Positions 8,058 through 15,149 of a DNA stretch of 64,000 nucleotides are shown one piece after another. The position numbers and the translations under genes were made by a program. The first letter of the stretch is position 1. Each line of letters opens with the position of its first letter. Origin of the DNA: Opitutaceae bacterium (GTDB taxonomy: Bacteria; Verrucomicrobiota; Verrucomicrobiia; Opitutales; Opitutaceae); assembly GCA_028688225.1 (NCBI GenBank), contig JAQTYQ010000007.1, forward strand, positions 62,001-126,000, written 5' to 3'. The notes under the pieces were generated by a model that did not search any database, was not told the origin of the DNA, and worked only from the letters and a program-made list of their open reading frames with translations.

Positions 8058-8675
8058 TCATCTCCTGATCAGGTTTTCCCGAAGTGCACGGAAGATCGCA
8101 TTGAACACCGCGGGATCATCCGTCTTCGGAAGAACCAGATTGATTGTGTATGCGAGATTGAGATCGAAGTCCTGCTTGCCTTCCTCGTCCTGCTGCCTCC
8201 CTCCGTCTTCCTCGCCCTTGCTCTCCACAGTTGTGGAGGTTAGAGCCTTCTCGAAGTCTGCTATTTGCTTCAGCTTGTCGAAGGTCTGGCAGACGAGCTG
8301 AACGACACGACTCTTGCTTTCGAGTCCGGTGACCTCAACGACAAGTCCTTTGAATTGTTCCTTCGTGAGACCATTGGCGTATTCATTTCGATCGAAGAGT
8401 TCCTTGTAGCCAGCCTTCAGGGCGGCAGCCATGGCCGCGCCACTGCTCTCGCTATTCCGGAACTTCTTGTACAGTTCGGATGGCGTGCCATCAGTGTTCA
8501 GGAAACCGAGTTTCTTCGCCAGCGGGATGAACTGCCGGAAGTTGCCGCCGCGGAAACCGAGTTTAGTCTCGAGGAAGTCCTGCGTGAATCGGTCTGGTGC
8601 CTTCGCCTCCTGAATCTTGTGGAGGATTCGAACGATACTGCCAGGTTGATTCACATATGGGATTTTCGTTGCCAT
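8058..8675 (-). CDS. DUF5343 family protein
   Basis: A 205-residue protein recognisable by its N-terminal pattern PYVNQPGSIVRILHKIQEA, PDRFTQDFLETKLGFRGGN, FIPLAKKLGFLNTDGTPSEL and YKKFRN, the winged-helix-like region of the DUF5343 family. A charged, low-complexity hinge (GEEDGGRQQDEEGKQDF) precedes the C-terminal segment NLAYTINLVLPKTDDPAVFNAIFRALRENL. The ATG at 8675 is chosen because AAGGAGGAG lies directly upstream. It is the first gene of a two-gene unit with the HEPN gene and shares its lower GC. A regulatory, antitoxin or sensor role is possible, but no function is established from the sequence. Confidence 0.75.
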   Translation of the reverse strand: MATKIPYVNQPGSIVRILHKIQEAKAPDRFTQDFLETKLGFRGGNFRQFIPLAKKLGFLNTDGTPSELYKKFRNSESSGAAMAAALKAGYKELFDRNEYANGLTKEQFKGLVVEVTGLESKSRVVQLVCQTFDKLKQIADFEKALTSTTVESKGEEDGGRQQDEEGKQDFDLNLAYTINLVLPKTDDPAVFNAIFRALRENLIRR

Positions 8676-9173
8676 GATCTTCTCCTCCTTGATTTCCAAC
8701 AGTGTTATTAGGCCAAAGTCGTCAGGGGTAACGTTCTGGCCTCGGCCGAGAAAAGCCCAAAGTGCCGGCAGGGTCAACGCCCGGATTGAAAATTCCAAGT
8801 TGCCTCCAGTCGCCGACATGGAGAGGGGATCATCGTGGTTTGGAATCATCTCAAATTCCGCGGTTGAATTTGGCCACAGAGAATCCAGCGACGATTCCAC
8901 CGTAACCGAATCAATCCACAGAGATTTTTAACACCACTGATTACACTGATGACACGGATCAAACGATAGGGCTCACGACACCGCAGTTGCTTTTTTATCC
9001 GTACTATCTGTGCAATCCGCGGTTCAAAGTGTCGTGTTCCCTTCGATTGAGGCGGAATTGCGCCTCATAAAACCGTGCGCTGCGGGTTAACCACGGCTGG
9101 AAAATAGGGATTGACGGAGGGAGAGGCGGCTGGAGACTTACCCGTTTTTCCCTCCGAACCTTCCTGTCTCCCC
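8676..9173. other. Intergenic region between divergent DUF5343 gene and rpsU
   Basis: No gene supported. 8929-9035 holds a repeat in which segments such as ACTGATTACACTGATGACAC and TCCGTACTATCTGTGCAATC resemble fragments found at 15034-15108, 21414-21492, 39779-39818 and 49554-49617. Promoters for the two divergent genes must lie here but are not recognisable. Confidence 0.55.
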
Positions 9174-9371
9174 ATGTCCATAGAAATCAAGATCCGCAAA
9201 AACGAGCCGGTGGATCGCGCGCTGCGGCGCCTGAAGAAGAAGCTCGACCGCGAAAACATCATCAAGGACGTCCGCGCCAAGCGTTACTATGAGAAGCCGT
9301 GCGAACGCCGCCGGCGCAAGGCGAAGGTGGCCGCGTTCAGCGCCATGCTCCGCGCCCGTTACGAGAGCTGA
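9174..9371 (+). CDS. rpsU: 30S ribosomal protein S21
   Basis: A 65-residue basic protein, MSIEIKIRKNEPVDRALRRL then KKKLDRENIIKDVRAKRYYE and a C-terminal run KPCERRRRKAK. This is the S21 pattern over its full length, with the conserved Glu-Pro-x-Asp-x-Ala-Leu-Arg-Arg motif near the start. It joins the 30S subunit near the anti-Shine-Dalgarno end of 16S rRNA and assists initiation. The ATG at 9174 matches the family start exactly; the upstream in-frame codons are not conserved. It stands alone, without the dnaG-rpoD neighbours seen in Proteobacteria. Confidence 0.96.
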   Translation: MSIEIKIRKNEPVDRALRRLKKKLDRENIIKDVRAKRYYEKPCERRRRKAKVAAFSAMLRARYES

Positions 9372-9695
9372 GTTTTCCCGCCGCCCCCCGCTTGGCGGAG
9401 ACGGGTCCGGGCGGCACGAGCAGCGAGGCTTCGACAAAATGGCCCTTCGCCTCCAGGAGCTATGTCTGCCAGCGGAGCGTCGTCGATGGAGACCTAGGTT
9501 CCGGCGGGAGAGGCTTGCAGGGTGGAAGGTGGAGAGGACGCCGGATCCCGGCCGCGGCAGGGTAGGTTCGCTGATGAACCGGCAAACAGACGGTCGCAAT
9601 CTGCAAAACTGCGTAGCAGCTGAGGTCACGAGGCTGGTGTTTGACAGCCTCCTTACGGCGGCTGCTACTCCCGACTACATGGATTCCGTCAAGCC
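9372..9695. repeat. Repeat-bearing spacer after rpsU
   Basis: No gene. 9612-9668 is a copy of the GTAGCAGC...GCTGCTAC stem-loop family, with a shorter loop than the copy at 1858-1938. The rest is GC-rich with nothing recognisable. Confidence 0.6.
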
Positions 9696-10634
9696 GTGAA
9701 ACCTGTCCTGGCGCTTTCGACCGCGTGGTGCTCCGCCCGCCATACCGACGGGTACATGATGCTGCAGGAGATGGTCCGCCTGGGGTTCGAATACGTGGAG
9801 CTGAGCCACGGCATCCGCATCACCCTGGTGCCGGGCGTCCTCCGGGGGCTCAACGAGCGCTTCGTCCAGGTCAGCTCGACGCACAATTTCTGCCCGCTGC
9901 CCCCGGCCATCACGCAGGCTGCCCCCAATCTGTTCGAGTCGTCGGCCCCCGCCGGCCAGGGCCACGAGCACGACCAATGGCTGCGCCACACGCGCCGCAC
10001 GCTCGATTTTGCGGCTCAGGTCAGGGCGCGGGCCGTGGTGATGCATCTCGGCAGCGTGCATTTCTTCTGGTTCAACCCCGGGGAGCGGCTGCGCCAGTAC
10101 GCCCGCCGGCATCCCGCTGCCGGGCCGGCGGAGCCCCGCTACCAACGGCTGCTCACCAGGGCCTCGGCCCGGCTGAGCCGCTGCGCGCCGCGTTACTGGG
10201 ATCAGACCCAGCGCAGCATCGCGGAGATCCTGCCCTACGCGGCGGAGAAGGGTGTGCGGCTCGGCTTTGAAAACCGCGAGCGGTTCGAGGAACTGCCGCG
10301 GGACGCGGATTTTCCCGGCCTGTTCCAGTCTCTCCCGCCATCCGCGCCGGCCGGCTACTGGCACGACACCGGACATGCGGAGCTGAAGGAGCGCATGGGC
10401 GTCATCACGCAGCGGCGGCAGCTGGAAGCCAACGCCGGGCGTCTCATCGGCTTCCATCTGCACGACGTGGATGCCGCGGGGCACGACCACCAACCCATTG
10501 GCAAAGGGAACATCGATTTCAAAATGGTGCGGGAGTTCTGGCAGCCGCACCATGTGCTTGTGCTGGAGCTGAGTTCGCGCGCCAGCCCGGAGGACGTCGT
10601 GGATTCGCGGAAACGGATCGAGAATCTGCTTTAG
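9696..10634 (+). CDS. Sugar phosphate isomerase/epimerase-like TIM-barrel protein
   Basis: A 312-residue soluble protein of the xylose-isomerase-like TIM-barrel superfamily. Features are the opening strand VLALSTAWCSARHTDG, GFEYVELSHG, the strand RARAVVMHLGSVHFF, the strand GVRLGFENRERFEELP with its metal-type Glu, GYWHDTGHAELKE with His and Asp ligands, IGFHLHDVDAAGHDHQPIG with another His-x-His and Asp, and the final strand VLELSSR. These positions fit the divalent-metal site of the family. The substrate is not predictable. It ends just before a perfect hairpin and converges on the AmmeMemoRadiSam operon, with which it need not be functionally linked. Confidence 0.82.
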   Translation: MKPVLALSTAWCSARHTDGYMMLQEMVRLGFEYVELSHGIRITLVPGVLRGLNERFVQVSSTHNFCPLPPAITQAAPNLFESSAPAGQGHEHDQWLRHTRRTLDFAAQVRARAVVMHLGSVHFFWFNPGERLRQYARRHPAAGPAEPRYQRLLTRASARLSRCAPRYWDQTQRSIAEILPYAAEKGVRLGFENRERFEELPRDADFPGLFQSLPPSAPAGYWHDTGHAELKERMGVITQRRQLEANAGRLIGFHLHDVDAAGHDHQPIGKGNIDFKMVREFWQPHHVLVLELSSRASPEDVVDSRKRIENLL

Positions 10635-10666
10635 GAATTCGCCGGGTTCCGATCCCGGCGAATTCC
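10634..10666. terminator. Bidirectional hairpin between convergent genes
   Basis: Perfect 13-bp stem (GGAATTCGCCGGG at 10634-10646, complement at 10654-10666) with a 7-base loop. It fills almost exactly the gap between the stop codons of two convergent genes. No T-tract follows on either side, so it may act as a block or a processing site rather than a classical intrinsic terminator. Confidence 0.65.
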
Positions 10667-12028
10667 TCAGCTCGCCCGGGAGGGCGGGTTCCACACGCCG
10701 GCGATGGGCGTGCCGCAGTAGCGGCACTTGCCGGCGTCGAGCGCCAGGCGCGTGACAGCGAAGATATCGCGCTCGATGATCGCGCGCTTGCAGCCTGGGC
10801 ACCAGGTGGTGGCGGCGTCGGGCACCTCGCGGACGTTGCCGAGGTAGACGTAGCGCAGGCCGGCGGCGCGCGCCACGGCGCGGGCCCGGACCAGGATGTC
10901 GACTGGCGTGGGCGGCAGATGGTCGAGCTTGTGCTGCGGGTTGAAGCGCGAGAAGTGCAGCGGCCGGTCGGGCCCGAGGTTCTCCACCAGCCAGCCGCAC
11001 ATGCGCCGGATCATATCGAGGTCATCCGTGTACGTGGGCACGACCAGGTTGATGACCTCGAACCACACGCCGAGGTCGCGGTAGGTCTTGAGCGTGTCGA
11101 GGATGGGCTGGAGCCTGCCCGAGTTGAGCCGGCGGTAGGTGGCGTCGTCGAAGCCCTTGAGGTCCACGTGCGCGGCGTCGACGAACCGGGCGAGGTCCCG
11201 GAGCGGACGGTCCTCGATCGACCCGCAGGTCACGATGATGTTTTTCAGGCCGCGCTCGCGGGCGAGCCGGCAGGTGTCGGAGGCATACTCGTAGTAGGCG
11301 GTCGGTTCGGAGTAGGTGTACGAGATCGACGGGCAGCGGAGCGCCCCGGCCACCGCCACGACGTCGTCGGGGAACAGGCTCAGGCGGGCGAGCTCGTCGT
11401 AGCTGAGCGACGGCGGCAGCGGCGGCCGGAGCCGGAACTCCGGCCCGCGCGGGTCCTTGGTTTCCTCGGGTTTCTTCTGGGAGATCTCCCAGTTCTGGCA
11501 GTTGAGGCAGCGGAAGACGCAGCCCGACGTGGCGAGCGAGAAGGTCGGCGTGCCGGGGAGGAAGTGGTAGAGCGGCTTCTTTTCAACCGGATCGATGTGG
11601 AACGTGCACGGATTGCCGTAGGCCATCGTGTAGAGCATGCCGTCCCGGTTGACCTTGTTGCGGCAGTGGCTGCGGTCGCCGGGCGCGAGCAGGCAGTTGT
11701 TCGGGCAGACCTTGCACTGGACGTTGCGGTCGAGCTTGAGGTAGTGCGACGCCTCCTTCACCCAGCCGCGCCGGCGCCAGAGCTCCCAGAGCGCGTCGTC
11801 GGGCGCGTCGCCCTTGAACACGTCGGCCGGCGCCTCGGCCCCGCCGAGGCGGAGCAGATTGTCGAGCCACGAGCCGGAGCCGCGCAGGCCCAGGCCGGCG
11901 AAAGCCGCCGCGCCGCAGGCGAGCGCCCGCCGGCGGGTGATCGATTGCGGCCCGGTGGGCGCCGGTCCCGCCGGCATCGAGGGGGGCGGCGGTGATCCGG
12001 CCGGCCGTTTTCCTGAATGGCAGTTCAT
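10667..12028 (-). CDS. amrS: AmmeMemoRadiSam system radical SAM enzyme (AmrS-like)
   Basis: A 453-residue radical SAM protein. The SAM cluster motif is SGCVFRCLNCQNW (C-x3-C-x2-C). It is preceded by a family-specific cysteine region CKVCPNNCLLAPGDRSHCRN and followed by FPDDVVAVAGALRC and YTYSEPTAYYEYA. A C-terminal zinc-ribbon-like pair (WCPGCKRAI and GKCRYCGTPIAGVWNP) completes the family pattern. The N-terminus carries a Tat-like region, TRRRALACGAAAFAGLGL, implying export or membrane attachment, unusual for this enzyme class. The ATG at 12028 is chosen; an alternative start lies 11 codons upstream. It is the last gene of an operon with the spermidine-synthase-like and Memo-AMMECR1 genes. 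The reaction of this system is not known to me. Confidence 0.88.
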   Translation of the reverse strand: MNCHSGKRPAGSPPPPSMPAGPAPTGPQSITRRRALACGAAAFAGLGLRGSGSWLDNLLRLGGAEAPADVFKGDAPDDALWELWRRRGWVKEASHYLKLDRNVQCKVCPNNCLLAPGDRSHCRNKVNRDGMLYTMAYGNPCTFHIDPVEKKPLYHFLPGTPTFSLATSGCVFRCLNCQNWEISQKKPEETKDPRGPEFRLRPPLPPSLSYDELARLSLFPDDVVAVAGALRCPSISYTYSEPTAYYEYASDTCRLARERGLKNIIVTCGSIEDRPLRDLARFVDAAHVDLKGFDDATYRRLNSGRLQPILDTLKTYRDLGVWFEVINLVVPTYTDDLDMIRRMCGWLVENLGPDRPLHFSRFNPQHKLDHLPPTPVDILVRARAVARAAGLRYVYLGNVREVPDAATTWCPGCKRAIIERDIFAVTRLALDAGKCRYCGTPIAGVWNPPSRAS

Positions 12029-12114
12029 GTTGCGGGCGCTGTTTGGGGCCTCGAAGCCCAAAGATCGGCATCAATAGATCGAATTCTCAGGCGGCGTTGG
12101 TGCATCCGCCGGCC

Positions 12115-12489
12115 TCACACCTTCTTCTTCAGTGTGTCCGCGGAGCGGACATTGGCAGCGAGGCGCTTTTCGTCCGTATGTCGGCTGGTTTCCACGACGC
12201 CCGACCGGCTTCCGTCGCCGCTGGAGTCCAAGGCGGCGCCTCGCTGGATCCATCCCCATCGGAGCAGGGCGAGGTAGACCGAGGGCGTCACGTGCGCGAG
12301 CACGAGCAGGCCCAGCGGCAGGTGCATCAGCTTGTGGAGGGTAAGCGCCGTCTGCTCGTCGGCGAGCACGCCGAAGCCGTAGCGCCCGCTCATGGCATAG
12401 CCGGTCGCCAGAAAGGCGAGCACGACCGGCAGCAGCAGCCATCCGGTCCAGCGGACGAGCTTCAGGCAGACGAAAGTGAGTGTATTCAT
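12115..12489 (-). CDS. Small two-helix, His-rich membrane protein (possible b-type haem protein)
   Basis: A 124-residue protein with two predicted membrane helices: LVRWTGWLLLPVVLAFLATG and a second one (LHKLMHLPLGLLVLAHV) carrying three histidines that could ligate haem. The tail of about 45 residues is hydrophilic and lysine-rich at its end, with DNA containing a small hairpin (TGTCCGC/GCGGACA at 12135-12151), so it may have been extended by repeat DNA. The start codon overlaps the stop of the upstream gene (ATGA), so translation is coupled. It lies between the spermidine-synthase-like protein and AmrS. A role passing electrons to exported AmrS is a speculation from position and His content. 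Confidence 0.72.
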   Translation of the reverse strand: MNTLTFVCLKLVRWTGWLLLPVVLAFLATGYAMSGRYGFGVLADEQTALTLHKLMHLPLGLLVLAHVTPSVYLALLRWGWIQRGAALDSSGDGSRSGVVETSRHTDEKRLAANVRSADTLKKKV

Positions 12490-15023
12490 GAAGGAGTCGC
12501 CGGCCGCCAGGCTATCGCCGCGGCGGCCAGGTTCAATGCCGCGGTGCACAGGCAGACCGCGGCCACGCCGAGCAACGGCACCAGCAGGGTGCTCACCAGC
12601 AGCGCGCCGAGCGCGGCTCCGAGAAAATCGGCGGTGTAAAGGCGGGAGGCCGTGACCGCCGCCTCGCCGGGCTCCGCCGCGGCGGCCAGCGGAAACTGGC
12701 CGCCCACCAGCGCGGCCAGCAGGAAGGTGAGAAGCAGGACGACGCCCTGCCCGGCGATGGCATCGAGGCGGCCGAGGGCCGGCAGGAGGCAGGGCAGCAG
12801 GACTGCCAGCCCGGCGAGGGCGAGGGAAAGGAGAAGAACGATGGTGTAGGGCGGCATCGCCGGATGCCGCCGTCCTGATGCCGCATCCCGGCGGGGTCCG
12901 GCCTGCGCTCCGTCGCCTCGGTGAAGGAGGGCGACCCGAAATCCGAAGAGCCGTGTAGCAGCCGAGGTAACGAGGCTGAGGATGGGTCGCCGGCCTTCCG
13001 CCAGCCCCGCCGTTGCGGCGCGGGCCAGCCTCCTCACGTCGGCTGCTACACTCGGCGGCATTCTTCCGGCCAATGGAGGAGGCGCTGCAGACCCGGCATG
13101 CGTTGCAGCCAGCGCGTTCCACCCATCCAGGCGGCGGCCCGCCATCCAGGCGCCCGCCGCCAGCCCGGCCATGAAGACCGTCACCACCAATCCCACCTGC
13201 CGGTAGAGCGAGCCGTAAAGCGCCTGGAAGCCGAGCAGCAGCACCACCTCGAGCGCCGACGCGGCGAAGCCGGAGGCAAAAATCACCCGCGGCAGGGCGC
13301 GCTGCCGGAGCAGGTAGATGCCGAGCAGGACCAGCAGTGCGCCCACCGGCAGGCCGGCCCGGACCGTGAACTGGCTGAGCCAGTGGCGCAGCTGGTAATA
13401 GTAGAGCGCCGGATTGAGGTCGGTGTTGGGGTCGGCGGGCTGCGCCACCGCGCGGTCGAGATCGGCCAGCCGGTCTGGTGCGAGCATCGCCTCGAGATAG
13501 GGCCGGCGGACGAGTTTCGTCGCCAGACGGCGCTGCTCGAGGCGAGCGGCGATGTCGAGGGACAGCGGTCCGTCCGACGCGAGGAAGAAGACACGGCCGC
13601 CCGGAATCATCCGTACGCGGGCGAAGGACGGCTGCAGCGTGCGGCGGGCCGAGGACAACAGGCGCGCCAGTTCGGGGCTGACGTAGTTTTCGTAGTGGCC
13701 GAGGCCGAAGGCGAACACGCCGCCGGGGTTGAGGATGCGCCGGACTTCGGCGAAAAATCCGGCGGTGTAGAAGCGGTTGAGCTGGGCGGTGGATGGATCG
13801 GCGACGTCGACGATCACGACATCGAAGCGGCCGGCGGTCTGCTGCACGAAGCGCCGGCCGTCGGTGGCGACGGTCTTGATCCGCGGATCCGCCAGGTATT
13901 CCGGCAGGAAACGGCGGCCGGCCGCAATGATCAGCGGATCGATCTCCACGTAGGTCACCTCGCCCACGCCATAACGCAGGATCTCGCGGGCGGTGCCGGC
14001 CACGCCGCCGGAGATGAGCAGGACTCTGCGCGCATCCGGGCGCTGGCTCATGGCGTAGTGGACGGTCTCCTCGATGCGGTCGAGGTTGTGCGTGGTGATC
14101 ACCGGGACGCCGTTCTCGAAGAACGTGAGCTGGCCCGAATCGTCGGTGATTACGAGCCGGCCGTAGGGCGAATTGCCCCGAAAAACCGTGGGCCGGCCCC
14201 AGTGCTGGACGGCGGTGGTGACGTCGTCCGCGTCGATCAGCATGGTGTGGAGGGCCAGTCCCGCGGCCACGATGAGCGTCGAGGCCAGCAGCAGCCGTTT
14301 GTGGAAATGCCCGGCGAGCCCGGCGGCGAGCAGAAGGCTCAGGAACGCGGGAAAACACAGCAGCGCGAAGTGGTCGAACCACGGCACGAGCACGAAGCTG
14401 AACAGGATGCCGCCGCCGATGCTGCCGACGCTGTCGGCGACGTACACCCGGCCGATGCCGGGCGCGCCCTCGCGCCGGGCGAGGAGGGCGCAGGCCAGCG
14501 TGAGCAAGGCGCCGGAAACCAGGCAGAACGGCAGGAGCAACGCCAGGCAACCGAGCACGGTTCCGCCCACACCCACGGCCGCGCCGCGGATGAAGACGAC
14601 ATCGCGGAGCACCCGCACCGCCACCACCTGGGCGAGCGGAATCGCGGCGACCGCGATCAGGCCGGCGATCAAAAATCCGATTGGAACCGCGACGCCATCG
14701 TCGCGGATCGGCGACGTGGGCGTCGCCGCTCCAGGCATGCGCTGTAGGGGCGCAGCTGGCTGCGCCCGTGGCGCGTGGTCGGCGTCGGGAGCGCAGCCAG
14801 CTGCGCCCCTACAAGAAATCCAGCGTCCCAGCCACGCCCCGGCGCCGGTCAGCAGCAGCCAGCTGCCGAGGCTGATGCCGAAGACCAGCTCGTTGCCCGA
14901 GAACGCCGCGAGCAGTTCGCGCATCAGCACGAGCTGCGTCATGACGGCCGATACGCCGAGGCCGCCCACGGCAAGCAGGATGAGCCGACGGCTACGGTCG
15001 GGCGCTGACGCCGGTCCGGTCAT
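12486..15023 (-). CDS. Membrane-integrated spermidine-synthase-like protein (fused MFS/spermidine synthase type)
   Basis: An 845-residue protein. The N-terminus has several predicted membrane helices (LILLAVGGLGVSAVMTQLVL onward), a central soluble domain resembles polyamine aminopropyltransferase, and the C-terminus has a second block of helices. The central domain carries YGRLVITDDSGQLTFFENG, VLLISGGVAGTAREILRYG and VTYVEIDPLIIAAGRRF, DPRIKTVATDGRRFVQ and FDVVIVDVADPSTAQLNRFY, the order of spermidine synthase motifs. Two in-frame repeat insertions are visible, at 12954-13053 in the C-terminal membrane block and at 14743-14813 near the N-terminus. It is the second gene of the AmmeMemoRadiSam operon. 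A classical polyamine product is doubtful; the domain may transfer an aminopropyl or methyl group in an unknown envelope reaction. Confidence 0.84.
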   Translation of the reverse strand: MTGPASAPDRSRRLILLAVGGLGVSAVMTQLVLMRELLAAFSGNELVFGISLGSWLLLTGAGAWLGRWISCRGAAGCAPDADHAPRAQPAAPLQRMPGAATPTSPIRDDGVAVPIGFLIAGLIAVAAIPLAQVVAVRVLRDVVFIRGAAVGVGGTVLGCLALLLPFCLVSGALLTLACALLARREGAPGIGRVYVADSVGSIGGGILFSFVLVPWFDHFALLCFPAFLSLLLAAGLAGHFHKRLLLASTLIVAAGLALHTMLIDADDVTTAVQHWGRPTVFRGNSPYGRLVITDDSGQLTFFENGVPVITTHNLDRIEETVHYAMSQRPDARRVLLISGGVAGTAREILRYGVGEVTYVEIDPLIIAAGRRFLPEYLADPRIKTVATDGRRFVQQTAGRFDVVIVDVADPSTAQLNRFYTAGFFAEVRRILNPGGVFAFGLGHYENYVSPELARLLSSARRTLQPSFARVRMIPGGRVFFLASDGPLSLDIAARLEQRRLATKLVRRPYLEAMLAPDRLADLDRAVAQPADPNTDLNPALYYYQLRHWLSQFTVRAGLPVGALLVLLGIYLLRQRALPRVIFASGFAASALEVVLLLGFQALYGSLYRQVGLVVTVFMAGLAAGAWMAGRRLDGWNALAATHAGSAAPPPLAGRMPPSVAADVRRLARAATAGLAEGRRPILSLVTSAATRLFGFRVALLHRGDGAQAGPRRDAASGRRHPAMPPYTIVLLLSLALAGLAVLLPCLLPALGRLDAIAGQGVVLLLTFLLAALVGGQFPLAAAAEPGEAAVTASRLYTADFLGAALGALLVSTLLVPLLGVAAVCLCTAALNLAAAAIAWRPATPS
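12954..13053. repeat. In-frame copy of the GTAGCAGCCGAGG stem-loop repeat
   Basis: Ends GTAGCAGCCGAGGTAACGAG and CTCCTCACGTCGGCTGCTAC match the intergenic copies at 1858-1938, 9612-9668 and 36211-36272, but here the repeat lies within the spermidine-synthase-like gene. The inserted protein segment is Ala/Arg-rich, between two membrane segments. Confidence 0.75.
14743..14813. repeat. Perfect 23-bp inverted repeat inside the spermidine-synthase-like gene
   Basis: Arms at 14743-14765 and 14791-14813 are exact complements (left arm starts TGTAGGGGCGCAGCTGGC). It is in frame with the gene and adds about 24 residues in the loop after the first membrane segments. Adjacent bases 14708-14733 hold a second GC-rich element (GGCGACGTGGGCGTCGCC) related to one in dnaE. 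Confidence 0.8.
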
Positions 15024-15033
15024 GGAAGTCTTT

Positions 15034-15108
15034 TAACCACGAATGCACACGAATGGTCACGAATGCTGTCTCCACCCATTCGCGCCGATTCGTGTAGATT
15101 CGTGGAAA
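15034..15108. repeat. ATTCGTG-type dispersed repeat
   Basis: Lies in the 126-base gap between the Memo-AMMECR1 and spermidine-synthase-like genes. One half reads AACCACGAATGCACACGAAT, the other GATTCGTGTAGATTCGTGG, a loose inverted repeat. Related fragments occur at 8929-9035, 21414-21492 and 39779-39818. Confidence 0.6.
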
Positions 15109-15149
15109 GGTAGTTCTCAGACATTCGGTTGCGGTGAAGCCGCGCTGGG

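Noticed and set aside
10634-10666. Perfect inverted repeat considered as a mobile-element end or CRISPR-like unit
   Set aside because: It is a single copy and sits exactly between two convergent stop codons, so a termination or processing hairpin explains it better. No array of spaced direct repeats was seen anywhere.
12115-14550. An 811-codon minus-strand frame overlapping the spermidine-synthase-like gene
   Set aside because: Only its last 124 codons make sense, as the small two-helix membrane protein starting at 12489. Upstream it is an out-of-frame reading of the neighbouring gene.
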